A DNA stretch of 57,714 nucleotides from DASQFD01 sp035633255 (GCA_035633255.1 DASQFD010000034.1:1-57714), one strand, 5' to 3'. Counted from the first letter of the stretch, positions 9,062 to 17,668 are shown. The notes: generated by a model not told the origin, from the letters alone. Made by a program: numbers and translations.

Positions 9062-9778
9062 TCAGCCGGCCGGTGGCTGGCTCGGGGGCTGGGTCGGCTG
9101 ACCCGGCTGCCCGGGCTGCGCCACCGGCTGGACCGGCTGGACCGGCTGGACCGGCTGGCCGGCGTACGGCGGCTGGCCGGGCACGGCATACGGGTTGGCG
9201 CCGGGAGCGGCCGGACCGGGCTGGGTGGCCATCGCGGCGCGCTCGGCCTCCTGCGCGGCGCGCACCTGGTCCTGCGCGGCCTTGAACGGGTCCATCCGGG
9301 TGAGCATCTCCCGGCCCTGGACGACGTGCTTGTGCTCGGTGAGCACCTCGTACTTCGTCGCGACGATCTGGGAGACCGAGGTGAAGTCGCGCTGGCCCTT
9401 GGTCAGGGCGTAGCCGACCAGGGCCCAGACCGCGCCGAAGGCGACGCCGAACAGCACGGTGAGGACCACGGAGAGCAGGGGGAAGCCGCTGGTGTCGAAC
9501 AGCGCGAAGATCATCCCCACGAAGAACCCGAGCCAGGCGCCGGAGAGCGCGCCGGCGCCGATGACGCGTCCGCGGGTCAGGCGGCCGGTCACCCGCTCGA
9601 GCGACTTCAGCTCGGTGCCGACGACGAGGACGTCCTGCACGGGGAACCCGTTGTCGGAGAGGTAGTCGACGGCCTTCTGCGCCTCGGGGTAGGTGTCGTA
9701 GACCCCGAGCGACATGGGGTACTCGAGGTTGAGGGCGGTGCGGCCCGGGCCCACGGCCCGGCTCGGCGAGATGCTCAT
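9062..9778 (-). CDS. General stress protein (YflT/GSP17M-like) with Pro-rich tail
   Basis: A 238-aa protein with an N-terminal GSP17M-like domain (SLGVYDTYPEAQKAVDYL) and two Gly/Ala-rich hydrophobic stretches (about residues 70-120), then a charged helix and a Pro/Gln-rich C-terminus with PVQ repeats. Family members are stress-induced in Bacillus; the molecular role is unknown. A CACACT hexamer six bases upstream of the ATG suggests a leaderless start. The tail is low-complexity and encoded by a 9-bp tandem repeat. Confidence 0.75.
   Translation of the reverse strand: MSISPSRAVGPGRTALNLEYPMSLGVYDTYPEAQKAVDYLSDNGFPVQDVLVVGTELKSLERVTGRLTRGRVIGAGALSGAWLGFFVGMIFALFDTSGFPLLSVVLTVLFGVAFGAVWALVGYALTKGQRDFTSVSQIVATKYEVLTEHKHVVQGREMLTRMDPFKAAQDQVRAAQEAERAAMATQPGPAAPGANPYAVPGQPPYAGQPVQPVQPVQPVAQPGQPGQPTQPPSQPPAG
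9123..9149. repeat. 9-bp tandem repeat in the stress-protein tail
   Basis: ACCGGCTGG occurs three times in tandem, encoding PVQ units on the minus strand; a partial fourth copy follows. A likely slippage-prone microsatellite. Confidence 0.8.
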
Positions 9779-9879
9779 GGCCCCAGTGTGTCAAAGCCGT
9801 CTGGGTGGGCGCAGGGAGCACCCTGCCAGCGCGCTGGAAGGCGCGGTCTGGCGGCGGGAGCGGTGGCTGCGGCCGCGCG

Positions 9880-11094
9880 TCAGCCCTTGAGCTTGTAGTC
9901 CTCGAGCAGCCGCCGGCCGATGATCATCTTCTGGATCTCGGCGGTGCCCTCCCCGATGAGGAGCATCGGGGCCTCGCGGTAGAGCCGCTCGATCTCGTAC
10001 TCCTTGGAGTAGCCGTAGCCGCCGTGGATGCGGAAGGACTGCTCGACCACGTCGGCGCAGTACTCCGAGGCGAGGTACTTCGCCATGCCGGCCTCGAGGT
10101 CGTTGCGCTCCCCGCCGTCCTTGGTCCGCGCCGCCTTGACCATCATCTGGTGCCCGGCCTCGACCTTGGTCGCCATGTCGGCGAGGCGGAAGAGGATCGC
10201 CTGGTGTTCGGCGATCTGCTTGCCGAAGGTCTCGCGCATCTGCGCGTAGGACACCCCGAGCTCGAAGGCCCGACGGGCCACGCCGCACGCGCGGGCCGCC
10301 ACGTTGACGCGGCCCACCTCGACCCCGTCCATCATCTGGTAGAACCCCTTGCCCGGGACCCCGCCGAGCAGCTGGTCGGTCGTCGTCCGGTGCCCCTGCA
10401 TGATGAGCTCGGTGGTGTCGACGCCCTTGTAGCCCATCTTCTCGATCTTGCCCGGCACGGTGACGCCGGGTGCCGTCTCGCCGAAGCCCGGCTCCTTGTC
10501 GATGAGGAAGGTGGACATGCTCTTGTAGGGCGAGGTGACCGACGGGTCGTCCGGGTCGGTGCGGACGAGCACCGCGACGAGGTTGGAGCTCCCGCCGTTG
10601 GTGAGCCACATCTTCTGGCCCTCGAGGGTCCACTTGTCGCCGTCGGCGCCGTCGCGCACGGCCTTGGAGCGGATCGCCGCGACGTCGGACCCCATGCCCG
10701 GCTCGCTCATCGAGAACGCGCCGCGCACCTCGCCGGTCGCCATCCGCGGCAGGTAGCGCTGCTTCTGCTCCTCGGTCCCGTGCTGGAGCAGCAGGTAGGC
10801 GACGATGAAGTGGGTGTTGATGATGCCGCTGACGCTCATCCACCCACGGGCGATCTCCTCGACCGTCAACGCGTAGGTGAGCAGCGACTCGCCCAGCCCG
10901 CCGTACTCCTCCGGGATCATCAGGCCGAAGATCCCCATCTCCTTCATCGCCTCGACGATGTCGGTCGGGTACTCGTCGGCGTGCTCCATCTCGGTCGCGA
11001 CCGGGATGATCTGCTCGTCGACGAACTGCCGGACCAGTGCCAGTAGCTCGGTCTGCTCCTCGGTGAGGCCCTCGGTCGACTGGAGTCGGGACAT
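9880..11094 (-). CDS. Acyl-CoA dehydrogenase
   Basis: FAD-dependent oxidation of an acyl-CoA to the enoyl-CoA, 404 aa, full length. Visible signatures are FSMSEPGMGSDV and KMWLTNG of the FAD/substrate region, MRETFGKQIAEHQAI of the C-terminal helical domain, and GEGTAEIQ containing the catalytic glutamate. The ATG at 11094 is chosen for its upstream GGGAGCG ribosome site and the family-typical N-terminus. Two lyases of the CitE/HpcH type lie 2 kb away, so a methylsuccinyl-CoA dehydrogenase role is conceivable, but plain beta-oxidation is equally likely. Confidence 0.9.
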   Translation of the reverse strand: MSRLQSTEGLTEEQTELLALVRQFVDEQIIPVATEMEHADEYPTDIVEAMKEMGIFGLMIPEEYGGLGESLLTYALTVEEIARGWMSVSGIINTHFIVAYLLLQHGTEEQKQRYLPRMATGEVRGAFSMSEPGMGSDVAAIRSKAVRDGADGDKWTLEGQKMWLTNGGSSNLVAVLVRTDPDDPSVTSPYKSMSTFLIDKEPGFGETAPGVTVPGKIEKMGYKGVDTTELIMQGHRTTTDQLLGGVPGKGFYQMMDGVEVGRVNVAARACGVARRAFELGVSYAQMRETFGKQIAEHQAILFRLADMATKVEAGHQMMVKAARTKDGGERNDLEAGMAKYLASEYCADVVEQSFRIHGGYGYSKEYEIERLYREAPMLLIGEGTAEIQKMIIGRRLLEDYKLKG

Positions 11095-11430
11095 GCGCGC
11101 ATCGCTCCCTTGCGTGGGTGTCGGAAAGCCACTGCCGAGTATGCCGAGTGCCCGCCCCCGGCGTGCCGGCGCCCCCGGGTGAGTCCCATCACCGTCGCCC
11201 GGTCGAGGTGGTCGCCGACGGGAAATGCGGTTGCGGCGCGGCTCGGCACCCGGCCACGCTGGGACCGCCGGCCGACCACGCCGGCGCGCCCACGGCATAC
11301 CGCCGCCGTGAGCACCACGGTGCCGGTCCCCGCGCCGGACCGATCGAGGAGGAGGACGAGATGCGCACGACCGCCCCGGGCCGGGTCCTGCCCACCGCCC
11401 GCACCCTTCCTTCCCGATCGGAGCCCTGCT
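11095..11430. other. 336-bp gap between divergent ACD and RIO kinase genes
   Basis: It holds two copies of the recurrent 8-mer (GTATGCCG at 11139, CGGCATAC at 11293) and a strong GAGGAGGAGGACGAG ribosome site before an ATG at 11361. That ATG opens a 46-codon frame out of phase with the kinase. Confidence 0.6.
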
Positions 11431-11501
11431 GTGCCACAGCCCCACCCGGTCGCGCGTCCGAGCGCGGCCGTTCCGACCCTCGCGGTCGACACCCGTCCTG
11501 A
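11361..11501 (+). CDS. Small overlapping frame with a strong ribosome site (possible leader peptide)
   Basis: The ATG at 11361 follows the best Shine-Dalgarno sequence in the region, at an ideal distance. The 46-aa product (MRTTAPGRVLPTARTL...) is Arg/Pro/Ser-rich and matches nothing I know. It runs 71 bases into the kinase gene in another frame. It could be a translated leader, or the kinase N-terminus could be reached by a frameshift or sequencing error. Its reality is uncertain. Confidence 0.3.
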   Translation: MRTTAPGRVLPTARTLPSRSEPCCATAPPGRASERGRSDPRGRHPS

Positions 11502-12285
11502 CGCCCCTCCCGAGGGGCTGCGCTGGTCCACCTGGGACGGCGCCACCCACGGACCCCGGCCGCGCCCGGCCTGGGTCGTCACCGACCTCGGCGCGGTCGA
11601 GGAGGACCTCGGGGTTCTCAAGACCGGCAAGGAGGCCGACGTCCACCTGCTCCGCCGCTCCGTGCCCGGGGATGACGCCGGCCGCGAGTCGGTCATGGCG
11701 GCCAAGCGCTACCGCGGCAGCGAGCACCGCCTCTTCCACCGCGACGCGGGATACCTGGAGGGCCGGCGGGTCCGCAAGAGCCGCGAGACCCGCGCGATGG
11801 CCCGGCGCACCGAGTTCGGCCGCGCCCTGATCGCGGGCCAGTGGGCCGCTGCGGAGTTCGACGCCCTCGGCCGGCTGTGGGGGGCCGGCCTGCCGGTGCC
11901 CTACCCGGTGCAGCTGAGCGAGGCGGAGATGCTCATGGAGTTCGTCGGGGACGGGCGCGAGGCCGCGCCCCGGCTCGTGCAGACCCGGCCCGCGCCCGAC
12001 CTGCTGGCCGACCTCTTCGAGCAGCTCCGCACGGCCCTGCTGGCGCTCGCCGGCCTGGGATGGGCGCACGGCGACCTCTCGCCGTACAACGCCCTGGTCC
12101 ACCGCGAGCGGCTGGTCCTCATCGACTGGCCCCAGGTGGTCGACGTGGTGGGCAACCCCTCTGGGTTCGAGTTCCTCGAGCGGGACTGCCGCACCATGTC
12201 CGCGTGGTTCGTCCGCCGTGGCCTCGCGGTGGACCCCGACGAGCTCTTCGGGGACGTGGCGGCGCAGGCCGCCGGCCGGTGGTGA
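11431..12285 (+). CDS. RIO-type serine protein kinase
   Basis: Atypical protein kinase of the RIO1 lineage, 284 aa from the GTG at 11431. The ATP-loop equivalent is KTGKEADVHL, the lysine lies in MAAKRYR, the catalytic loop is HGDLSPYNAL, and the metal-binding motif is LIDWPQVVD. All key residues are present, so it should be active. Archaeal and eukaryotic relatives act in ribosome maturation; the bacterial role is not settled. The start is uncertain: the conserved core begins near W29 (RWSTWDGATHGPRP), and a stronger ribosome site lies upstream in another frame. Confidence 0.82.
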   Translation: MPQPHPVARPSAAVPTLAVDTRPDAPPEGLRWSTWDGATHGPRPRPAWVVTDLGAVEEDLGVLKTGKEADVHLLRRSVPGDDAGRESVMAAKRYRGSEHRLFHRDAGYLEGRRVRKSRETRAMARRTEFGRALIAGQWAAAEFDALGRLWGAGLPVPYPVQLSEAEMLMEFVGDGREAAPRLVQTRPAPDLLADLFEQLRTALLALAGLGWAHGDLSPYNALVHRERLVLIDWPQVVDVVGNPSGFEFLERDCRTMSAWFVRRGLAVDPDELFGDVAAQAAGRW

Positions 12286-12318
12286 CGTGGGTGGGAGCCC
12301 GGGTCAGTGGACGGGAGG

Positions 12319-13035
12319 TCAGTAGACGCGGACCCGCCGCCCGATCGGGACCCGCCCCTCCCGCCACAGCACGTCCATCGCCGCCGTGCTGAGCCGGCAG
12401 CAGCCGTGGGAGGCCGGGTAGGGCGGGATCGACGTCGAGCCGTGGATGGCGTAGCCGCCGGTGAAGTAGACCGGTCGGTACAGCATCCCCAGCGGGGCCC
12501 GGTGCCAGCCCGAGCTGATCCTGCGGTAGATCCGGAAGCGGCCGGTGGGGGTCCGGGCGGTGTGCCAGGCACCGCCGGAGTAGTAGCGCTCCCCGCTGCC
12601 GGTGCTGGTGTTGAGGATGTACTTCAGCCGCCCGTCCTGGACGACGAGCAGCAGCTGCCTGGACTTGTTGACCTCGAGGGCCGAGCCGCTCGTGGTCCGC
12701 TTCGCGGGCCGCACCCTGCGGTTCAGCGCGCTCCACGTCCTCGACGCCACGACGCCGGTCCGCGGGATGCCGGCGGCCTTCTGCAGCGCCCACACCGCCT
12801 GCTGGGTGAGGCGGCCGAAGGAGCCGTCGGCGGTGCCGCACCAGTAGCCCAGGGCATTGAGCCTGCGCTGCAGGGTGAGGACGGAGGACCCGCGCGAGCC
12901 GCGTCGCAGGGTCGGGTAGGTGACGGCCTCCGCGTCCGGCGCGCCCACCACGCCGATCGTGCCGACCGCTGCAGCGGTGGCCGCCCCCAGCACCAGCGTC
13001 CGCCGGTCCACATCCACGCTTCTGGTGAGCTCCAT
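12319..13035 (-). CDS. L,D-transpeptidase (YkuD) with peptidoglycan-binding domain
   Basis: Exported cell-wall enzyme of 238 aa. A Tat-like signal (DRRTLVLGAATAAAVG, ending near APDAEA) is followed by a PGBD1 domain (GSRGSSVLTLQRRLNALGY, about residues 45-105) and a YkuD domain whose active-site signature is HGSTSIPPYPASHGCCRLS with nucleophilic Cys. It would form 3-3 peptidoglycan crosslinks or act as an exported crosslinking factor. The ATG at 13035 has GAGGACGG upstream; a TAGATT hexamer lies about 40 bases before it. Confidence 0.86.
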   Translation of the reverse strand: MELTRSVDVDRRTLVLGAATAAAVGTIGVVGAPDAEAVTYPTLRRGSRGSSVLTLQRRLNALGYWCGTADGSFGRLTQQAVWALQKAAGIPRTGVVASRTWSALNRRVRPAKRTTSGSALEVNKSRQLLLVVQDGRLKYILNTSTGSGERYYSGGAWHTARTPTGRFRIYRRISSGWHRAPLGMLYRPVYFTGGYAIHGSTSIPPYPASHGCCRLSTAAMDVLWREGRVPIGRRVRVY

Positions 13036-13072
13036 CGTCGCCGTCCTCGTTCGCGCCGTCCTGGCCACCCCA

Positions 13073-13078
13073 AATCTA
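13073..13078 (-). promoter_or_regulatory. -10 hexamer TAGATT of the L,D-transpeptidase gene
   Basis: TAGATT on the minus strand, in the only A/T-rich patch upstream of the gene, leaving a leader of about 30 nt that carries the ribosome site. No clear -35. Confidence 0.4.
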
Positions 13079-13128
13079 TCGCCCTCGGCGACGGCCGCGG
13101 CGGACTCGTGACGGAGGAGACGGGCGGG

Positions 13129-14040
13129 TCAGCGCGCCGGGTCGGCGGCCAGCTCCTCGATCGCCGCCGCGGTGTCCAGGAGCCGCTGCGCCGTCTCGAC
13201 GTGCAGGTTCTCGACCATGCGGCCGTTGTAGGTCACGACACCGGCGCCCGCACCGGCCTCCCATGCGGCGAGGACGCCGCGGGCCTCCTCGAGCTCCACC
13301 TCGCTCGGCGCGAAGGTGGCGTTGCAGACCTCCACCTGCCCGGGATGGATCAGGGTCTTGCCGTCGAAGCCCAGGTCCCTGCCCTGCCGGCACTCGGCGG
13401 CGAAGCCGTCGGCGTCCCGGACGTCGTTGTAGACCCCGTCGAGCACCGCCACCCCCGCTGCGCGCGCGGCCAGCAGGGAGAGCGACAGGGCGGTCAGCAG
13501 GGGTGCCCGCCCCGGCACGTGCGCCGCGCGGAGCTCCTTGACGATGTCGTTGGTTCCCATGACCAGCACGGCCAGCCGGTCCGACGCGGCCGCGATGTCG
13601 GCCACGGCGAGCACGGCGGCGGGCGTCTCCACCATGGCCCACAGCGCCGTGCGCTCCGGCGCCCCGGCCGCCTCCATCGCGGCGACCAGCGAGCGCACCT
13701 GCGGGGCGGAGTCGACCTTGGGCACGACGACCCCGTCGGGGCCGGCGGCGCACGCCGCCGCGAGGTCCGCGTCGTGCCACCGGGTGCCCATGGAGTTCAC
13801 GCGGATCGTCACCTCCCGGCGCCCGTAGCGCCCCGAGGCCGCCGCCTCGCAGACCGCGTCCCGGGCCGCCTCCTTGTGGTCCGGGCCGACCGCGTCCTCC
13901 AGGTCCAGGATGAGCCCGTCCACGGGCAGGGTGCCCGCCTTCTCCAGTGCCCGGGCGTTGCTGCCGGGCATGTAGAGGACGGAACGACGGGGACGGTATG
14001 CCGGCCCGCGGGCGCTCCCACCGCTCCCCCCGGCGGTCAC
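13129..14040 (-). CDS. HpcH/HpaI aldolase / citrate lyase beta (CitE) family lyase, copy 1
   Basis: Mg-dependent C-C lyase or thioesterase on CoA thioesters, 303 aa. Family signatures are RRSVLYMPGSN at the N-terminus, LILDLEDAVGP with metal-binding acid, VTIRVNSMGT (the substrate arginine) and the C-terminal GFDGKTLIHPGQV. The GTG at 14040 overlaps the stop of the upstream lyase (GTGA), so the pair is co-translated. In the ethylmalonyl-CoA pathway two such paralogues act as malyl/methylmalyl-CoA lyase and malyl-CoA thioesterase; this assignment is inference. Confidence 0.82.
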   Translation of the reverse strand: MTAGGSGGSARGPAYRPRRSVLYMPGSNARALEKAGTLPVDGLILDLEDAVGPDHKEAARDAVCEAAASGRYGRREVTIRVNSMGTRWHDADLAAACAAGPDGVVVPKVDSAPQVRSLVAAMEAAGAPERTALWAMVETPAAVLAVADIAAASDRLAVLVMGTNDIVKELRAAHVPGRAPLLTALSLSLLAARAAGVAVLDGVYNDVRDADGFAAECRQGRDLGFDGKTLIHPGQVEVCNATFAPSEVELEEARGVLAAWEAGAGAGVVTYNGRMVENLHVETAQRLLDTAAAIEELAADPAR

Positions 14041-15149
14041 CGGGCCCCTCCGGCACCGGAGTGCTCCGGCGTCTCCGCGGCACTGCCGGGCTCGTAGAGC
14101 GCGGCCAGCTCGGGGTCGGTGGCGGACAGGCGCTCGGCCAGCTCGAGCACCACGAGGCACTGCTTGAGGCTGGCGTCGTCCTCCATCTTCCCGTCGAGCA
14201 TCACCGCGCCGGTGCCGTCACCCATGGCCTCCTTGACGCGCCGCGCGTGCGCGACGTCCTCCGGCGCCGGGCTGAACACCCGCTTGGCGATGGCGATCTG
14301 CGCCGGGTGCAGGGACCACGCCCCCACGCACCCCAGCAGGAAGGCGTTGCGGAACTGGTCCTCGCAGGCGACGACGTCGGCGATGTCCCCGAACGGGCCG
14401 TAGTAGGGGAAGATCCCGTGCATCGCGCAGGCGTCGACCATCCGCGCGATCGTGTAGTGCCACAGGTCCTGCTGGAAGACGGCCCGCTCCGCGTGGATGC
14501 CGTCGGCCCCGGCCAGCGGGTCGGGGTCGCGGCGGACCAGGTAGCCGGGGTGCCCACCGCCCACGCGCGTGGTCTTCATCCGGCGGTCGGCGGCCAGGTC
14601 CGCCGGGCCGAGGGAGACGCCCTGCATGCGGGGGCTCGCCCCCGCGATCTCCTCGACGTTCGCCATGCCGCTGGCCGTCTCGAGGATGGCGTGGACGAGC
14701 AGCGGCCGGGTGAGGCCGGCCCGCGCCTCGAGCTGGGCGAGCAGCCGGTCGACGTAGTGGATGTCCTCGGCGCCCTGCACCTTGGGGACCATGACGACGT
14801 CGAGCTTGTCGCCGATCTCGGTGACCAGGGTCGTGAGGTCGTCGAGCACCCACGGGCTGTCCAGGCTGTTCACCCGGGTCCACAGCTGGGTGTGCCCCCC
14901 GAAGTCGGTCGCCTTGGCGATCTCGACCAGCCCGGACCGCGCCGCCTCCTTGCGGTCGGCCTTCACGGCGTCCTCGAGGTTCCCGAGCAGGACGTCGACG
15001 GTGCCGACCAGCTGCGGCACCTTGGCCGCCATCTTGGCGTTGCTGGGGTCGAAGAAGTGGATCATCCGGCTGGGCCGGGCGGGCACCTCACGCACCGGGG
15101 CGGGTGCCCCGACCGCGAGGGGGGCGAAGAAGTCCTTGGCGCTGCGCAT
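14037..15149 (-). CDS. HpcH/HpaI aldolase / citrate lyase family protein, copy 2 (long form)
   Basis: A 370-aa paralogue of the downstream lyase with inserts that make it about 65 residues longer. It keeps the acidic metal site (LLGNLEDAVKADRKE), the substrate arginine (LWTRVNS) and GVSLGPADLA. The C-terminal motif is diverged to GAWSLHPAQIAIAK. The start ATG at 15149 has GGGAGGACG upstream. It is the first gene of a two-gene operon. The long form resembles the second HpcH protein in Streptomyces ethylmalonyl-CoA clusters (from memory), but crotonyl-CoA carboxylase and the mutase are not in this window. Confidence 0.78.
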   Translation of the reverse strand: MRSAKDFFAPLAVGAPAPVREVPARPSRMIHFFDPSNAKMAAKVPQLVGTVDVLLGNLEDAVKADRKEAARSGLVEIAKATDFGGHTQLWTRVNSLDSPWVLDDLTTLVTEIGDKLDVVMVPKVQGAEDIHYVDRLLAQLEARAGLTRPLLVHAILETASGMANVEEIAGASPRMQGVSLGPADLAADRRMKTTRVGGGHPGYLVRRDPDPLAGADGIHAERAVFQQDLWHYTIARMVDACAMHGIFPYYGPFGDIADVVACEDQFRNAFLLGCVGAWSLHPAQIAIAKRVFSPAPEDVAHARRVKEAMGDGTGAVMLDGKMEDDASLKQCLVVLELAERLSATDPELAALYEPGSAAETPEHSGAGGAR

Positions 15150-15231
15150 CGTCGTGCGTCCTCCCGGCTCGTGTCGGTCCGCCGCGACGCTAGCAGCGCG
15201 GCGCGCGCGGGGCCGTGAGACAGTTCACGCT

Positions 15232-15816
15232 GTGACCGAGGAACCCGCCGACACGGTGGTCGACGCGGCGGTCGGCGCGGGCGTCGGCGCAGCGGTCGGC
15301 GCGGGCGTCGGTGTCACCCGGCTGCTCGCCGAGGCGGCCTCCGCATCGGCGGTGCTGTGGGTCGAGCCGCCGGACGGCGAGTCACACCCGGTGTGGTTCG
15401 TCTGGCACGACGACGAGGACCCGCGCGGACCCGGCCCGGCGGCATACGTGGTCTCGGGCCCCGAGGAGCAGTCGCTCCCGTGGCTGCCAACGGAGGTGAC
15501 CCTCGTCCTGCGCAGCAAGGACACCGGGGGCCGGCTGCTGCGGCTGCAGGCGGCCGTCGAGGAGCTGACGCCGGAGGACGTCCGCTGGGACGGCGCCGTC
15601 GAGGTGCTGCGGCCCTTCCGCCTCAACGCCACCGGTGACGTCGCCGCCCGCTGGCGGGAGAGCGCCACGATCCACCTGCTCCACCCCCACGGGCGGCCGG
15701 ACGAGGCACCCGGGAGGTATGCCGGTGACTCCCGGTCCGTGACCGTCACCCCCGCGCCGGGCACGACGGCGCGCTGGCGGCCGTGGCACCTCCGTGGGCG
15801 GTCCCGCCGCCGATAG
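15232..15816 (+). CDS. Conserved hypothetical protein
   Basis: A 194-aa protein I cannot assign to a named family. A Gly/Ala/Val repeat (DAAVGAGVGAAVGAGVGV) opens it, followed by a compact region with VWFVWHDDEDPRGPG, AAYVVSGPEEQSLPWLP and LVLRSKDTGGRLLR that looks like an actinobacterial conserved hypothetical. No signal peptide or membrane segment is visible. The GTG at 15232 follows GACAGT with a seven-base spacer. Its TAG stop doubles as the start of the -10 hexamer of the next gene. Confidence 0.7.
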   Translation: MTEEPADTVVDAAVGAGVGAAVGAGVGVTRLLAEAASASAVLWVEPPDGESHPVWFVWHDDEDPRGPGPAAYVVSGPEEQSLPWLPTEVTLVLRSKDTGGRLLRLQAAVEELTPEDVRWDGAVEVLRPFRLNATGDVAARWRESATIHLLHPHGRPDEAPGRYAGDSRSVTVTPAPGTTARWRPWHLRGRSRRR

Positions 15817-15819
15817 CCT
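15814..15819 (+). promoter_or_regulatory. -10 hexamer TAGCCT built on the upstream stop codon
   Basis: The TAG stop of the hypothetical gene (15814-15816) forms the first half of TAGCCT. A six-base spacer leads to the GTG at 15826, predicting a leaderless mRNA. Confidence 0.5.
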
Positions 15820-15825
15820 TGCCGC

Positions 15826-17103
15826 GTGAGCACGGCCTCCCGCGTCTTCGTCGGCCGCCTGGCCGGCCTGGCGGTCTTCGACCCGCTGGGCGACCAGGTG
15901 GGACGGGTGCGCGACGTCGTCGTGACCTTCAGCGCGACGCGGCAGCGGCCCCGGGTCATCGGGCTCGTGGTCGAGGTGCCGGGTCGGCGCCGGGTCTTCG
16001 TGCCGATGACCCGGGTGACCTCGGTGGACGGCGGCCAGGTCATCACCACCGGGCTGGTCAACATGCGCCGCTTCGAGCAGCGCGCGAACGAGACCCTCGT
16101 GCTGGCCGAGCTGCTGGAGCGGCACGTGCGGGCCCGCACCGACGGCGGCACGGTCCTGGACGCGACCGTGGAGGACATCGGCATCGAGCAGGGCTACGCG
16201 CGCGGCTGGTCGGTGACCCGCGCCTTCGTCCGCAAGGGCTTCACCCGGCCGGGGCTGGCCCGGCTCGGTCGGCGGCGCGGGGAGACCCTCCTCGTGCCCA
16301 TCGAGGACGTGGACGGCCTGCGCGACACCGGGGACGAGCAGAGCGCCGCGCGGCTCCTGGAGACCTACGAGGACCTCAAGCCCGCCGACCTCGCCGAGGT
16401 CATCCACGGGCTGCCGCCCAAGCGGCGGGCCGAGGTCGCCGCGGCCCTGGACGACCACCAGCTCGCCGACGTCCTCGAGGAGCTGCCCGAGGACGACCAG
16501 GTCGAGATCCTCGCCAGCCTCAAGGCGGGCCGCGCCGCCGACGTCCTCGAGGCGATGGAGCCCGACGACGCGGCGGACCTGCTCTCGGAGCTGCCGCCGG
16601 AGCAGGCCGAGCAGCTGCTGCAGCTGATGGAGCCGGACGAGGCGGCCCCGCTGCGCCGGCTCCTCGCCTACGACGAGAACACCGCGGGCGGCCTGATGAC
16701 CACCGAGCCGGTCATCCTCGGCCCCGAGGCGAGCATCGCCGAGGCGCTCGCCGTGGTGCGGCGGGCCGAGCTGTCCACGGCCCTGGCGACGACCGTCTTC
16801 GTCTGCCGGCCGCCACTGGAGGTGCCCACCGGCACGTACCTCGGGATGGTCCACATCCAGCGGCTGCTCCGCGAGCCGCCGCATGCCCCGATCGGTCAGA
16901 TCCTCGACAAGGACGTCGCCCCGCTGCGCGCCGACGCCTCGATCGGCGAGGTGACGCGGATGCTCGCGACCTACGACCTCGTCGGCATGCCGGTCGTCGA
17001 CGAGGCGGGCCTGCTCATCGGCGCGGTCACCGTCGACGACGTCCTCGACCACATCCTCCCCGAGGACTGGCGCGAGGAGCGGCACGAGGTGACCCGTGGC
17101 TGA
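15826..17103 (+). CDS. PRC-barrel / MgtE N-terminal / CBS-domain protein lacking the channel
   Basis: A 425-aa soluble protein. An N-terminal PRC-barrel-like region (VGRLAGLAVFDPLGDQVGRVRDVVV) is followed by a linker, an MgtE_N superhelix (PADLAEVIHGLPPKRRAEVAAAL and the ELPEDDQVEIL repeats, about residues 185-275) and two CBS domains (TAGGLMTTEPVI; IGEVTRMLATYDLVGMPVVDE). The membrane channel of MgtE is missing altogether, so it is not itself a transporter; it may sense Mg or nucleotides for the adjacent membrane protein, whose gene it overlaps by eight bases. Confidence 0.8.
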   Translation: MSTASRVFVGRLAGLAVFDPLGDQVGRVRDVVVTFSATRQRPRVIGLVVEVPGRRRVFVPMTRVTSVDGGQVITTGLVNMRRFEQRANETLVLAELLERHVRARTDGGTVLDATVEDIGIEQGYARGWSVTRAFVRKGFTRPGLARLGRRRGETLLVPIEDVDGLRDTGDEQSAARLLETYEDLKPADLAEVIHGLPPKRRAEVAAALDDHQLADVLEELPEDDQVEILASLKAGRAADVLEAMEPDDAADLLSELPPEQAEQLLQLMEPDEAAPLRRLLAYDENTAGGLMTTEPVILGPEASIAEALAVVRRAELSTALATTVFVCRPPLEVPTGTYLGMVHIQRLLREPPHAPIGQILDKDVAPLRADASIGEVTRMLATYDLVGMPVVDEAGLLIGAVTVDDVLDHILPEDWREERHEVTRG

Positions 17104-17668
17104 CCGGCGGGTCGAGCGGGTCATCCGCCTCGACCAGCCGCGGGAACGGGGCCGGCGGCTCGCCCGGCCGGACGTGCTGACCGAGGAGGCCTTCGGCGTC
17201 CTGTCCGAGAAGTTCGCGCGCTTCATGGGGACGCCCGCATTCCTCTTCGGCATGACCGTGTTCGTCCTGACCTGGGTGGCGTGGAACGTCCTCGCCCCGG
17301 CGGTCCTGCGCTTCGACGACTACCCCTTCATCTTCCTGACCCTCATCCTCAGCCTCCAGGCGTCCTACGCCGCCCCCCTCATCCTGCTCGCCCAGAACCG
17401 TCTGGCCGACCGGGACCGGGTCGCGCTGGAGCAGGACCGGGGCCGTGACGAGCGCAACCTCGCCGACACCGAGTTCCTGACCCGGGAGGTCGCCGCGCTG
17501 CGGTTCGCCCTGCGCGACACCGCCACCCGTGACTTCGTCCGCGGGGAGCTGCGCGACCTGCTCGAGGAGATGCAGGAGCGCCAGCTCCTGACCGGGCGCA
17601 CCGAGGGCCCGACCGACCGTCCGGGGGCTGCGACATCGGGTTCGGCCCGGCCCAGCCCCGACGCCTAG
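17096..17668 (+). CDS. DUF1003 membrane protein
   Basis: A 190-aa protein with two central membrane segments (FLFGMTVFVLTWVAWNVL; YPFIFLTLILSLQASYAAP) followed by LILLAQNRLADRDRV, the DUF1003 signature, and a long charged helix. The GTG at 17096 overlaps the CBS gene by eight bases, and the pair is conserved together in actinobacteria as far as I recall, suggesting a CBS sensor and membrane effector. Biochemical function is unknown. The stop is TAG, embedded in the next promoter. Confidence 0.85.
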   Translation: MADRRVERVIRLDQPRERGRRLARPDVLTEEAFGVLSEKFARFMGTPAFLFGMTVFVLTWVAWNVLAPAVLRFDDYPFIFLTLILSLQASYAAPLILLAQNRLADRDRVALEQDRGRDERNLADTEFLTREVAALRFALRDTATRDFVRGELRDLLEEMQERQLLTGRTEGPTDRPGAATSGSARPSPDA

